64,000 nt of DNA, taken from positions 372,001 through 436,000 of the forward strand of contig JAMWZW010000001.1 in NCBI GenBank assembly GCA_024281995.1. The letters run 5' to 3'. Source of the stretch: Nitrosomonas sp. (GTDB taxonomy: Bacteria; Pseudomonadota; Gammaproteobacteria; Burkholderiales; Nitrosomonadaceae). Below are positions 1 to 10,791 of the stretch, one piece after another. How positions within the stretch are numbered: position 1 is the stretch's first letter; every line of letters starts with the position of its first letter. Below the pieces are notes generated by a model, which ran no database searches, was not told where the DNA came from, and saw nothing but the letters and a program-made list of their open reading frames with translations. The translations under genes and the position numbers were made by a program.

Positions 1-319
1 TCTGATCTTTTGTTACTAAATCCGACAGGGATTTTTCCTGCGTCAGATCGTTTTCTTGAGAAGTAGGCGATTGATTAATTGTAGTTATTGCATGTTGTTG
101 TTTGGTTGAGGAAGATTCGTTGTTCGTGATGCTGAATACGATACTACCGATCAAAGCAACGATAAAAAGCAATAGTAAAATGGCGATCGCAATTTTTTTC
201 CAATCCCATGATTGTTCGTATTCAATTTCTGGCTCAGTTAATTCGGGGTAAATCTCTTCGATGGCTTGTTGAGGAGGTTGTTGAATGTTAATACGGATTT
301 TGAATGTATTTTCGTTCAT
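1..319 (-). CDS. Hypothetical single-pass membrane protein, 3' end outside window
   Basis: Reading the minus strand from an ATG at 319 gives an open frame to the window edge (about 106 codons). The first 43 residues are polar and acidic and start MNENTFKIRI. One strongly hydrophobic helix follows (IAIAILLLLFIVALIGSIVF, about residues 45-65), then a Ser/Thr/Gln-rich linker. This predicts a cytoplasmic N-terminus, one membrane segment and a periplasmic C-terminal part that is not in the window. The layout resembles membrane-anchored DUF2914-like proteins, but the deciding domain is missing, so no function is assigned. It is divergent from ligA across about 255 bases. Confidence 0.6.
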   Translation of the reverse strand, partial: MNENTFKIRINIQQPPQQAIEEIYPELTEPEIEYEQSWDWKKIAIAILLLLFIVALIGSIVFSITNNESSSTKQQHAITTINQSPTSQENDLTQEKSLSDLVTKDQ

Positions 320-572
320 AAGGAATCTTGCGACACATGAATATCTGAAAGTTGTTTACTGGCTTATATTCAAAGTATAAAGTATTTTTGTGAATCGCAG
401 AATCTTGCTTGGCCAACACTGGTAGCAGATTTTGGTAAGGATAGATAAATAATATGAACTATCAAAGAGATAACATTGTTATTTTGAGCTTGGCTTAAAT
501 AAAATATTTACTACATTTTTTTAAGTATGAGGTAGTGTAGAAGGATGTTAATCAATCTGTGCATGAAAATAA

Positions 573-2603
<2,031 letters not shown>

Positions 2604-2622
2604 TTTTTGCCGCGCATTATTT

Positions 2623-3285
2623 TTATTCTGTGCTGCCTGCAACCGCAAAGCAGCAATAATTCCCTTTTTTGACAATACATTCTTTGTGCTCGATGTTCGC
2701 TTTTAACAAAGAGGCTAGGAAACTCAGATCTAGTGCACAAAATCCTTGGCGCTCATTAGCGATTTTATAGTAAATGCAATTACTTGCGATGATTTCAGCG
2801 TAATCTTCAGAAACTTGCTTCATACTTGCGTCATAGCCTAACTCACACATAATAGTTACTACTTCACGAAGTTTGTCAGCTGGTGATAACCGATTCATAA
2901 CGCGATTTTCAAACTATTCCGCCATTTGTTTTCCAAGTGATTGTAAGCATGCTTGCGATTCATGTTCGCTTAGATTTTTATCGATCCAGGCAAACAACAG
3001 CTTTGCAATAAACGAGTAGTGTCTGGGAAAAAGCTCGAGTCCGCTTGGAGAGAGTGTGTAAATTTTACTTGGTCTTCCCCCCGTACTATCCAGTGTGGCG
3101 CTCTGAATAAAACCGCTGCTTGCAAGGCTGGAAAGGTGTTGATTGACCGCGTTTCGAGAAATGGACAGCAAATGTGACAGCTCATCCACCGTAAGTCCGT
3201 TACGGTTTTGAAGTAACGCTGTGACTAGGGATTGTTGGCTCTGACCCAGTAATGATAAGGCTGACATTCTAATTTTTGCTGCCAA
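2623..3285 (-). pseudogene. SufR-like HTH regulator interrupted by one in-frame TAG
   Basis: One reading frame on the minus strand runs from the start at 3285 to a stop at 2623, broken only by TAG at 2916-2914. The upstream part (123 codons) is a winged-helix DNA-binding domain with RNAVNQHLSSL as the recognition-helix region and the wing motif GRPSKIYTLSPSG. The downstream part continues in the same frame (FENRVMNRLSPADKL) and carries the cysteine-rich C-terminal domain (CIYYKIANERQGFC, then further Cys). That arrangement is typical of Fe-S-sensing SufR-like repressors. The combined length of about 220 codons equals the usual full length. TAG could come from CAG (Gln) by one transition. It is either a fresh pseudogene or two peptides. 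Its divergent neighbour is also broken by stops. Confidence 0.8.
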
Positions 3286-3380
3286 TTGCGTTCAGTAGTT
3301 TTAACATATTTATATTGCAAAAGTCCTAAAACATAAAAAAGTATAAACGCCTTACATCATAAAAAAGAGAGGAGAAATTA

Positions 3381-3719
3381 ATGCTTACATATTTAATCAT
3401 AGTTTTGACCATAGCTGCTGTCGGCGGTGTGGTTTTAGCAATGAAAGTGCTTGCCGGTCAGCTAGCACCTTGACCTTTATCGATTGTTCATGCTCTATTA
3501 GGTGCCACCGGCTTGATAATGTTGATCATGCTAGTGCTGGAAGGTTCAGGTGACGCGCGCCTAACGGCGGCTTTGGGTTTGCTCGTTGTCGCAGCATTAG
3601 GGGGATTCTAACTTGCCTCCATACATGTAAAAGGTAATGTTGCGTCCAAAAATATTGTCCTGATCCATGCAGGCGTGGCAGTAGCGGGTTTTCTAACGTT
3701 GTTGAGTTTGTTTATTTGA
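3381..3719 (+). pseudogene. Small membrane protein with two in-frame stops
   Basis: A good ribosome-binding site (GAGAGGAGA) precedes ATG 3381. The frame encodes a hydrophobic protein of 112 codons broken by TGA at 3471-3473 and TAA at 3609-3611. The three parts join in one frame with no indel: MLTYLIIVLTIAAV..., then PLSIVHALLGATGLIML..., then LASIHVKGNVASKN... ending in a final hydrophobic helix. Four membrane helices would be expected in the intact protein, which is not recognised as a named family. It is divergent from the broken SufR-like regulator and is followed 18 bases later by an intact DUF2231 gene, so the three probably formed one regulated unit. Confidence 0.72.
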
Positions 3720-3737
3720 TTTTAAAGGAAAACATCC

Positions 3738-4163
3738 ATGAAACACCCTGTCCACCCGATGTTAGTTCATTTTCCTATTGCAACCTGGTTTCTTGCGACC
3801 ATAGCAGATATCGTCAGTTTATTTACAAATGAACAAATAGGCTGGATTGGTGGGGTGTTACTAGTTGTTGGTACAATTACTGCGTTGCTTGCCATGACGA
3901 CAGGTCTTATAGAACTTGGAAAAATTGACCAGCACAGTCCTGCGATCAAAATAGCCAATCAACACATGATACTTATCATGATAAGTTGGTCTTTTTATGC
4001 GGTCAGTCTATTTTTGCGTTTGAATGGTACTCAACTTGAGCAACCAGGTTTGCTTGCTATTTCTTTTTCAATTGCAGGATTTATTTTTCTTTGCAGTGCG
4101 GGGTGGATGGAAGGGAAACTGGTATATGAATATGGTGTTGGTATTTATCATAACAAGGCATAA
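3738..4163 (+). CDS. DUF2231 family membrane protein
   Basis: A 141-residue integral membrane protein with four predicted helices. The N-terminus KHPVHPMLVHFPIATW carries the conserved histidines of the DUF2231 family (HP..VHFPIA), and another His occurs in IANQHMILIMISW. Family members have been suggested to bind haem or take part in redox chemistry at the membrane, but the function is not established. A ribosome-binding site AAAGGAAAAC lies just upstream of ATG 3738. Downstream of the two-stop membrane pseudogene, it may be the only surviving member of a small operon. Confidence 0.85.
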   Translation: MKHPVHPMLVHFPIATWFLATIADIVSLFTNEQIGWIGGVLLVVGTITALLAMTTGLIELGKIDQHSPAIKIANQHMILIMISWSFYAVSLFLRLNGTQLEQPGLLAISFSIAGFIFLCSAGWMEGKLVYEYGVGIYHNKA

Positions 4164-4715
4164 ATATAACAAGTTAATTCAATACCGGAATTTATTACTA
4201 TGGGTAAGTTTTGCAATGATTTACGTATTAGTTTCTAAAATAAAAATGGCATTTTTGGAAACTGCCTAAAACGTACAGAAATTTTTTAGCGTATTTAGAA
4301 ACATCGCCGATCAATGCTAACCATTTATAAACTTGCATCTTTTTTATTAATGATTCTTCAAATTTACTAATATTAAGCACGATGAAGTTGCAGCAGAAGA
4401 CTGCATCATTCTTTTCATGCCACATTTTCTTTGTTCTAATCAAAACTTCATGTTCTGATAATTTTCTGCCTGAATCTCTGTATTTACTCAAAAACGGTTA
4501 GCTTTCCATTTATGTAGATTGGCTAATTTAAAAAAAATTGAGGGTTGTGAGAATGTGAGGTGCATCAATAATAATGAGATTGTGATTATTGTTGCTAGAA
4601 GCATTCTAAAATACATGCTATTTTTTGTTTCAAATGACTTAAAAGAAAATGTATGGTTCAAGATTTAATAGTTATTTACCAATTTTAAGCTCAAAACTAC
4701 AATGAATAATGTCGC
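4164..4715. other. AT-rich intergenic region, no convincing gene
   Basis: About 550 bases with no recognised product. An 87-codon frame on the minus strand (4491-4228) starts only with TTG, lacks a ribosome-binding site and matches no known family. Its bias toward Lys and Phe is what AT-rich noncoding DNA produces. The last part presumably holds the promoter of the hpt-mtnP-def operon, but no clear -35/-10 pair could be chosen. Confidence 0.5.
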
Positions 4716-5273
4716 ATGATGTTGACTTATCAGCAAACACAGCAGATTCTAGCTGCGGCTGAACTCATTCATTCGCAGCAAACAATTATAGAGACAGTGC
4801 AACGTCTGGCAGCAGAGATCACACAGCGGTTAGCGCATCAACAGCCATTGGTTTTATGCGTGATGAACGGAGCTGTGGTGTTTGCCGGACAACTTCTGCC
4901 ACAGTTACATTTTCCACTCGATTTCGATTATGTGCATTTGACGCGTTATGATAATAAGTTGCATGGTGGGAGCATTCATTGGCGGGTTGAATCGAAGGAA
5001 AATGTGCGTGACCGGACAATATTGGTGCTCGATGACATTCTGGATGAAGGCATTACATTGACTGCTATTCGTGACAGACTGCTTAAAAATGGTGCAAAAG
5101 CATTTTATAGTGCGGTGCTTGCAGAAAAAGATTTGGATAAGCCAAAATCGTTCCATGCGGATTTTGTGGGATTGACTGTACCCAATCGCTACGTATTTGG
5201 TTTTGGTATGGATATTTATGGCGCGTGGCGGAATTTACCTGCTATTTATGCAATGACAGATCAGGTTCTATAG
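4716..5273 (+). CDS. hpt: Hypoxanthine-guanine phosphoribosyltransferase
   Basis: Converts hypoxanthine or guanine plus PRPP to IMP or GMP in the cytoplasm. The 185-residue protein has the type I phosphoribosyltransferase fold. The PRPP-binding loop is ILVLDDILDEGITLT (about residues 103-117), with the two adjacent Asp typical of the family. The N-terminal region carries VLCVMNGAVVFAGQL, which forms the pyrophosphate loop. It lies 12 bases upstream of mtnP. The pairing makes sense because methylthioinosine phosphorolysis releases hypoxanthine, the substrate of this enzyme. Two ATG codons stand in tandem at 4716, so either may be used. Confidence 0.92.
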   Translation: MMLTYQQTQQILAAAELIHSQQTIIETVQRLAAEITQRLAHQQPLVLCVMNGAVVFAGQLLPQLHFPLDFDYVHLTRYDNKLHGGSIHWRVESKENVRDRTILVLDDILDEGITLTAIRDRLLKNGAKAFYSAVLAEKDLDKPKSFHADFVGLTVPNRYVFGFGMDIYGAWRNLPAIYAMTDQVL

Positions 5274-5285
5274 CACGAGGGAATA

Positions 5286-6032
5286 ATGCTTGCAATCATT
5301 GGCGGCAGCGGAATGACACAACTATCTTGCCTGGAAATTGCGCACCGGCGAATCATACGGACACCCTATGGTGAGCCTTCCGGGCCGTTAACATTTGGCC
5401 AGATTAACAATCGTGATATTGTTTTTCTAGCGCGACATGGGCATGGGCATACGATTCCTCCACATGCTATCAATTACCGTGCAAATTTATGGGCACTGCA
5501 TTCATTGCGGCCGTCCCATGTCATCGCTATTGCTTCAGTAGGGGGTATTCGCGCTGACCTGACTCCAGGGCGTCTAGTGGTGCCAGATCAGATCATTGAT
5601 TATACTCATGGGCGCAATTTTACCTTTTTTGATGGTACGGATCAGCGCGTGACACATATTGATTTTACCTTGCCCTACTGCTCACAAACACGTATGTTGC
5701 TGCTGCAGGCTGCTAAAATCGCCAATGAAAGTGTTTTCGATAGCGGTGTATACGCTGCAACACAAGGCCCGCGATTGGAGACTGCTGCTGAAATTAACCG
5801 GCTCGAACGCGATGGCGCGGATATGGTTGGGATGACAGGCATGCCTGAAACCGCTCTGGCACGTGAACTGGGATTGAATTATGCGACGCTTGCGGTAGTG
5901 GCAAACCATGCTGCCGGGCGCGGCGCAAATGTGCAAGGTATTCCATTGAAGGAGATTTATGCGGTATTGGAACTGGCAATGGTGAATGTTAGAAATATAT
6001 TGCAACAAGCGGTGAATTGTTATGGCGATTAA
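5286..6032 (+). CDS. mtnP: S-methyl-5'-thioinosine phosphorylase
   Basis: Member of the purine nucleoside phosphorylase/MTAP family. It cleaves methylthio-purine nucleosides with phosphate to a free base and 5-methylthioribose-1-phosphate. The 248-residue protein starts LAIIGGSGM and has the phosphate-binding [11 protein letters not shown] and [12 protein letters not shown] motifs and the substrate segment [12 protein letters not shown]. Near the C-terminus it reads VVANHAAG, with Asn where adenosine-specific MTAP has Asp. Asn there fits a 6-oxopurine such as methylthioinosine, as in the Pseudomonas enzyme. The preceding hpt supports hypoxanthine as the released base. Its end overlaps def by 11 bases. 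Confidence 0.88.
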   Translation: MLAIIGGSGMTQLSCLEIAHRRIIRTPYGEPSGPLTFGQINNRDIVFLARHGHGHTIPPHAINYRANLWALHSLRPSHVIAIASVGGIRADLTPGRLVVPDQIIDYTHGRNFTFFDGTDQRVTHIDFTLPYCSQTRMLLLQAAKIANESVFDSGVYAATQGPRLETAAEINRLERDGADMVGMTGMPETALARELGLNYATLAVVANHAAGRGANVQGIPLKEIYAVLELAMVNVRNILQQAVNCYGD

Positions 6033-6555
6033 ACCGGTACTCAAAATGGGCGATCCCGTATTGCTGCAGGTGGCAAAGCCCGTTGACCGATTCGACTCAT
6101 CTGAATTGCATGCGTTAATTGAGGATATGCACGATACTATGATTCATCTGAATGGCGCTGGTTTGGCTGCGCCACAGATTGGTGTGAGTTTGCAAGTGGT
6201 GATTTTTGGTTTTGCTGACAATCCACGTTATCCGCGTGCCGAAGAAGTGCCTTTTACCGTTTTAATTAATCCCCAATTGACATTGTTATCGGATGAACAG
6301 GAAGATGGCTGGGAAGGCTGCTTGAGTGTGCCGGGTATGCGCGGTGTAGTGCCACGCTATGTGCATTTGCGTTACCAAGGTATGGATCAATACGGCTGTA
6401 CCATTGATCGAACTGTCAGCGGTTTTCATGCGCGCGTGGTGCAGCATGAATGCGATCATTTGCAGGGAATTCTCTATCCAATGCGAATTAAGGACTTCCG
6501 TTTGTTTGGTTTTACGGAAGTGCTATTTCCCGAACAGGTGGGGATGGACGACTAA
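6022..6555 (+). CDS. def: Peptide deformylase
   Basis: Removes the formyl group from the initiator Met of nascent proteins; an Fe/Zn metalloenzyme. All three family motifs are present: [10 protein letters not shown] (motif 1), EGCLSVPG with the metal-binding Cys (motif 2) and QHECDHLQG with two metal-binding His and the catalytic Glu (motif 3). The length of 177 residues is normal. The start overlaps the 3' end of mtnP, so the two are translationally coupled. This def is next to nucleotide-salvage genes rather than fmt. A second def elsewhere in the genome is possible but cannot be judged here. Confidence 0.96.
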   Translation: MAIKPVLKMGDPVLLQVAKPVDRFDSSELHALIEDMHDTMIHLNGAGLAAPQIGVSLQVVIFGFADNPRYPRAEEVPFTVLINPQLTLLSDEQEDGWEGCLSVPGMRGVVPRYVHLRYQGMDQYGCTIDRTVSGFHARVVQHECDHLQGILYPMRIKDFRLFGFTEVLFPEQVGMDD

Positions 6556-6583
6556 GAGAGTTTAGAGAGCCTAAATTAATGAC

Positions 6584-8092
6584 TTAGTTTTGCTTGTCAA
6601 GAGAAGAAATTCTTTTATACCATTTCCCATTTTCAACAGAATCAAATTCAGTGTATTCACTCATCATGAATTCCCAAAGTTTTATATGCTTTGATTCAAT
6701 AAGATCATCATAATCGTTTTTTATAAATAGATAGGTAGGTGGTTTGTTTACGAATTGATCATAAAATTCTTCCCATTGATAGTCCAAGTAATATTCCAAA
6801 ATCCATCCATTGACACTTAATTCGGGTAGGCGAGATGCGAGTACATACATTCTTGGATTGCCACATACAAAAATCGTATCTTCCTTGTTAAGGGCCGCAA
6901 GTAAATTTGCAGCATCATCTTTGGCATAATCATAGGTATACAAGTTTGTGTAATTCTTTGAGATAATGCCTCTTTTTATAGAATCTATCTGTTTGTTAAA
7001 AACAAACAACAATATTACAGCTACTAGACAACCTTTTAATACAGTGGAATTTAGTTTTACTCTTTGTAGAACGTGATACAGGATAAAATCTAACCCTATA
7101 ACAGAAAAAAAACCTATGGGAACATAAAGTAATTGCAAGTGATATGACCACCATGAAGTTTTCTGCATGAGTATTACGAGAAATCCCATAATCCCCCACA
7201 CTAGTATTAGAATAAAAAGATGGGATTCTTTCTTCTTGAAAATGAGGAAAAACCCGATTACCGCAAGTACTAGAAATACAAGCATTCTCCTGCCAAACCA
7301 TCTAAGTGATGAAAATAGTCTTTCGGGATCAACTTGGTCATCTAGGTTTACCACGCTTGTGGGGATTTTAAAAAAAATATCCCATACAAGATGTTCGATG
7401 CGGTGATTAAAAATATAGAGTAAGAAAAATGAAACAGGGATTGCACACCCTAGAATGAGGGGTAGTATTTTGTTGCTAAAGAGATTCGCTACTCCATTTT
7501 TTCTTAATACGAATATGAGGTGAATAATTAGGAAGGAGAAAATGATAGGTGCAAAAACTAATTTGCATAATAGAACAATGCCTATCAATCCACCTATTGC
7601 CAAATATGTAATAAATAGCCTACTTTCAACCTTATATGCTCTATCCAATAGCCAAACGATCAAAAACAATGGGAAGGATATAAGCGCTTCAAGTTGCGTT
7701 AGATGAAAAGAATTTGCATTACAATAATATACACCGATAATAAATAATGGCGTTAGGCCATTAAAATATTGATTATGAAATAATGAATATTTTTTCAGAA
7801 CTAAAATCAGAAGGAAGGAAAATATTAACCAATACCCTAATTCGAAGAGATGGATGCTGATATCGCTCCAACCTATAGTCTTACCTGCCAAAAAATAAAA
7901 CAAAAAGATACCCGGCTGTTTATAATCAAATAAATCCTTGTATAAAATCTTGCCTGAATCCAGTAATTGAGCAATGACTACGAACAGTGATTGATCGCCG
8001 CCTAGTACTGTAGTGGTATGAATCAAGCCTAAAGTTACAATGATTAAAAGTGCGGTAATACTTGCTAGCTTACTTTGAATGTTCAGAATCAT
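6584..8092 (-). CDS. GT39/ArnT-type membrane glycosyltransferase
   Basis: A 502-residue polytopic membrane protein with about 11 hydrophobic segments. Near the N-terminus is the segment GGDQSLFVVIAQLLDSGK followed by LYKDLFDYKQPGIFLFYF. This is the first extracytoplasmic loop of PMT/ArnT-type transferases that take sugar from polyprenyl-phosphate donors. The C-terminal soluble part includes FVCGNPRMYVLASRLP. The acceptor is unknown. The gene is convergent with def, strongly AT-rich and flanked by a noncoding stretch of about 250 bases. Those traits often mark horizontally acquired surface-polysaccharide genes, but no other such gene is nearby. Confidence 0.75.
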   Translation of the reverse strand: MILNIQSKLASITALLIIVTLGLIHTTTVLGGDQSLFVVIAQLLDSGKILYKDLFDYKQPGIFLFYFLAGKTIGWSDISIHLFELGYWLIFSFLLILVLKKYSLFHNQYFNGLTPLFIIGVYYCNANSFHLTQLEALISFPLFLIVWLLDRAYKVESRLFITYLAIGGLIGIVLLCKLVFAPIIFSFLIIHLIFVLRKNGVANLFSNKILPLILGCAIPVSFFLLYIFNHRIEHLVWDIFFKIPTSVVNLDDQVDPERLFSSLRWFGRRMLVFLVLAVIGFFLIFKKKESHLFILILVWGIMGFLVILMQKTSWWSYHLQLLYVPIGFFSVIGLDFILYHVLQRVKLNSTVLKGCLVAVILLFVFNKQIDSIKRGIISKNYTNLYTYDYAKDDAANLLAALNKEDTIFVCGNPRMYVLASRLPELSVNGWILEYYLDYQWEEFYDQFVNKPPTYLFIKNDYDDLIESKHIKLWEFMMSEYTEFDSVENGKWYKRISSLDKQN

Positions 8093-8343
8093 CGCAGTTA
8101 TGAATTTATTGTTGAGTCAAAAATTAAAAACTTTTAAAGCCAATAATTGAATTAATAGGTAACTGAAAATGTATAAAATTTTCTATTAGCTTTTTGTATG
8201 TAAGTTTGATAGAAATATTAATAATTATATCAGTCAAATCAATAAATAATATTTTGTTTTATATATTTAGATATTGATTTATTTTGAAAAAACGTAATAC
8301 CTAAAGCGCCTTATTGAATATATGTGCTTATACCTATAACGTT

Positions 8344-8597
8344 TCATTGTGTGATTTCTTTATTTTTTGTCAACTGGTTTGGCCTGTTATCATAAGCTGC
8401 TTTAGGTTTGGTAATGTCAAGCTTTTTTATTTGTAGTAGCGCCTGTATTATTCGTTGTGAGTTTTCGGTATTCCCGCTACCCATCAATTCACCTAAAACT
8501 CCTGGATTGATTTGCCAGGATACACCGAATTTATCTTTCAACCAGCAACCTTGCTGGGTTTGTATGCCACCCTCTTGAGAACGCTGTGTCCAATAGT
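8344..8597 (-). pseudogene. 3' fragment of a VOC/PhnB-type protein
   Basis: Minus-strand translation gives HYWTQRSQEGGIQ, then GCWLKDKFGVSWQINPGVLG, and ends with ALLQIKKLDITKPKAAYDN. This matches the C-terminal third of the PhnB-like VOC superfamily (often annotated 3-demethylubiquinone methyltransferase-like), in which GWLKDKFGVSWQ and ALLQMKKLDI are highly typical. Homology stops near 8597, where the plus strand becomes transposase coding sequence. The gene therefore lost its 5' two thirds, presumably through insertion and later deletion. No start codon or promoter remains. Confidence 0.8.
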
Positions 8598-8736
8598 GGA
8601 CACACTGCGCCTTAAATTAATCAAAATCGGTGCTGTCATTCTGCGTAATACCCGCCGTATCCGCTTTTTACTCACAAGTGACTGTTCCTACCAAAAACTA
8701 TTCTTACAAGTGGCAGAAAGACTTGCTTATGGATAA
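8597..8736 (+). mobile_element. Remnant of an IS1380-type transposase (C-terminus)
   Basis: Plus-strand frame from 8597 to the stop at 8734-8736 reads VDTLRLKLIKIGAVILRNTR, then RIRFLLTSDCSYQKLFLQVA. The pattern LR..L.KIGA...RN.RR.R..L and the closing helix match the extreme C-terminus of IS1380-family DDE transposases. Only about 45 codons survive, without catalytic residues. The remnant abuts the truncated VOC gene exactly where that homology ends, and a short inverted repeat (GTGTCC/GGACAC, 8586-8603) straddles the junction. The right end probably lies within the next 50-100 bases, but no terminal repeat could be confirmed. Confidence 0.68.
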
Positions 8737-8939
8737 CGCATTCCCAGGATTATGATCCGCTGTTTACCCCATAAAATAGCCATGCGGTGGATGTGCTACG
8801 CAGATCAACAGAAAAAAACATCATTTTCGCCATAATTTCTACCAGAATACACAGAAAACTACATTCCATCCCAACAAATTTTCAATAGAGATCGATTTAT
8901 CCACTTGAAAAATGAATCTCTGGAAAATTAACTGTTATT
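8737..8939. other. Noncoding stretch between two IS remnants
   Basis: No gene recognised. The first part may be the outer end of the IS1380-type element. The rest, including an A-rich tract near 8810, shows no frame on either strand that extends a known protein. Confidence 0.4.
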
Positions 8940-9158
8940 ATTGTTGCGCGTGCAATATTCGGGCTAGCTTCCGCGCTCAGTAGTGGGAGCTACCGCATGC
9001 TTCCATACCAATCAGACAAGATTCTAAATTGGCAAAATACTTTATTACCATTTCGCTATAGCGCAGTTGCTTGCGCAACACAGTCTTGCTATGCATACCT
9101 ACACTGTGAATCTGAATACTTCCTTTGCCAAATCAATGCCTATCGTTGTAATCTTCAT
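8940..9158 (-). mobile_element. Degenerate IS110-family transposase head
   Basis: On the minus strand ATG at 9158 begins MKITTIGIDLAKEVF, the RuvC-like start of IS110-family DEDD transposases, with the first catalytic Asp. A one-base loss near 9113-9115 shifts the frame. The shifted frame then reads QIHSVGMHSKTVLRKQLRYS and CLIGMEACGSSHY, followed by TGA (8979-8977) where Trp is expected, then ARKLARILHAQQ. Homology stops near 8940, so only about 75 of some 340 codons remain. The roughly 130 bases upstream of the ATG (9159-9290) may include the former left end with the bridge-RNA region known in IS110 elements. This is an inactive relic. Confidence 0.8.
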
Positions 9159-9318
9159 GTCGGACGTTTCTATTATGTGGTTTGGTGGTCACTGTACCAT
9201 TACTTTGGCACTTTGATGCCGTTTTGGGTAGTAGGCGTCGAATCTATTACCTCAGTTCCTTCTTATTGATCTTGATAACGACGGCAAAATGATCTAAGAA
9301 TAGCTCAAAAGTATATTT

Positions 9319-10659
9319 TTGTATGATACAAATAGAAAAAGCTCGAATAAAATTTTTAGTCACAGGATTAAGAGATTGTCTTCAAAATTTTCTAAAAAGC
9401 ATATTATTGCCAAATCAAATCAATGTGTTTCTTGCGGTTTGTGTTTGCCGCATTGCCCCACTTATCGCTTGCTGAAATCCGAAGCTGACTCACCAAGAGG
9501 TCGTATTGCATTAATAAATGGAGTCGTTAGTGAACGTATTCCTTTGAATGGCAAATTTATACAACATATGGATCGATGTTTAACGTGCCGTGCTTGTGAG
9601 ATGGTTTGTCCTAATAATGTTGAGTTTGGATATTTAATTGATGGAGCTCGTGCGCTAATTGCTGATCAATCAACACCTTTTGTATTGAATCAGAATTCAG
9701 CTATTAATTTTTTGCTGAAGAAGCTATTGATAATAAAACCTGATCGGCTAGAACGATTGCGCCATATTCTCAGTTTTCTTAAGAAAACTAACTTTTTGCA
9801 AGTGCTATTGAAGCTTCCGCGATTAAAGAAAAACAAATTATTAGAAATTATCGTTCAACTTCCTTTGGTTAAGTTCCCCTATGTGGAAACTGCAGAGAGG
9901 ATGTGTATAAGTAATAGATGGGGTAAGGTCTATCCTGCAAAGGGGGTAGAGCGTGGTAAGGTAGGATTGTTTTTGGGTTGTGTGGCACGCCTAACTGATG
10001 TTGAAACATTAAACACAAGTATTTTTGTACTGAATTTGTTGGGATATAGCGTGCACATTCCATCCAACCAAACTTGCTGTGGGGCAATATTTCAACACAG
10101 TGGTGAATTAAAACAAGCTGCTGTGTTACTAGAAAAAAATAAAACAGCTTTTTCTGAAACTGGTGTAACTACAATAATTACAACTGCTTCGGGATGTGGT
10201 ATGCAATTGTTTGAGTCAGAAATAACCGGCAATCATTACAAAATCGTAGATATCAATCAATTTCTTGCTACTGCAGAAGGTTGGCAGGACATACAAATAG
10301 AGCCGCTACCACAAGAAGTTTTGGTGCATGATCCATGTAGTTTACGCAATGTGTTGCGCGGTGCAGCCTATCCATATCAGTTGCTTTCACGCATTCCTAA
10401 AGTGCAGGCTATACCTTTGGCGAGTAATGACCAGTGCTGCGGTGCCGCAGGAACTTACTTTATAGACCAACCAGAAATTGCAAACATGCTATTAAATAAT
10501 AAAACTATGGCTGTGGCAGAAAGTAAAGTCAAATACTTAGTAACCTCAAATATTGGTTGTGCAATGCATATGGCGAGTGACTTATATAAGAAAAATATAA
10601 ACACGGAGGTATTGCATCCTGTTACCTTATTGGCGAGGCAGATGGGGTGGAAATTGTAG
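9319..10659 (+). CDS. GlcF-like (Fe-S)-binding oxidoreductase subunit
   Basis: A 446-residue protein resembling the iron-sulfur subunit of glycolate oxidase. Two 4Fe-4S clusters are indicated by CVSCGLCLPHCPTYR (about residues 37-51) and CLTCRACEMVCPNN (about 92-105). Two CCG domains follow (GLFLGCVARLTD with TCCGAIF; HDPCSLRN with QCCGAAGTY). Such proteins pass electrons from a flavin dehydrogenase to quinones. No glcD or glcE flavoprotein lies nearby, and IS relics lie directly upstream, so partner loss is possible. The start is uncertain: the only in-frame upstream start is TTG 9319 with no clear ribosome-binding site, and the first 30 residues are basic and not conserved in type. Confidence 0.85.
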   Translation: MYDTNRKSSNKIFSHRIKRLSSKFSKKHIIAKSNQCVSCGLCLPHCPTYRLLKSEADSPRGRIALINGVVSERIPLNGKFIQHMDRCLTCRACEMVCPNNVEFGYLIDGARALIADQSTPFVLNQNSAINFLLKKLLIIKPDRLERLRHILSFLKKTNFLQVLLKLPRLKKNKLLEIIVQLPLVKFPYVETAERMCISNRWGKVYPAKGVERGKVGLFLGCVARLTDVETLNTSIFVLNLLGYSVHIPSNQTCCGAIFQHSGELKQAAVLLEKNKTAFSETGVTTIITTASGCGMQLFESEITGNHYKIVDINQFLATAEGWQDIQIEPLPQEVLVHDPCSLRNVLRGAAYPYQLLSRIPKVQAIPLASNDQCCGAAGTYFIDQPEIANMLLNNKTMAVAESKVKYLVTSNIGCAMHMASDLYKKNINTEVLHPVTLLARQMGWKL

Positions 10660-10791
10660 TGAAGCAGATTGTTGTATTAATTTAATGAATGTTTTTTGAT
10701 TTTTTATTAATTTTGGATCTCTACTGTGAAAGATTGGTTTTGCGATTGAATATCAGTCTATAATAAATAAAATTTTTCCCAATTAAAGATT

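Noticed and set aside
4228-4491. 87-codon minus-strand frame in the gap before hpt
   Set aside because: TTG start, no ribosome-binding site, no family resemblance, and composition expected of AT-rich noncoding DNA.
8997-9269. 90-codon plus-strand frame
   Set aside because: It is the opposite strand of the IS110-type transposase relic and its left end; no similarity of its own.
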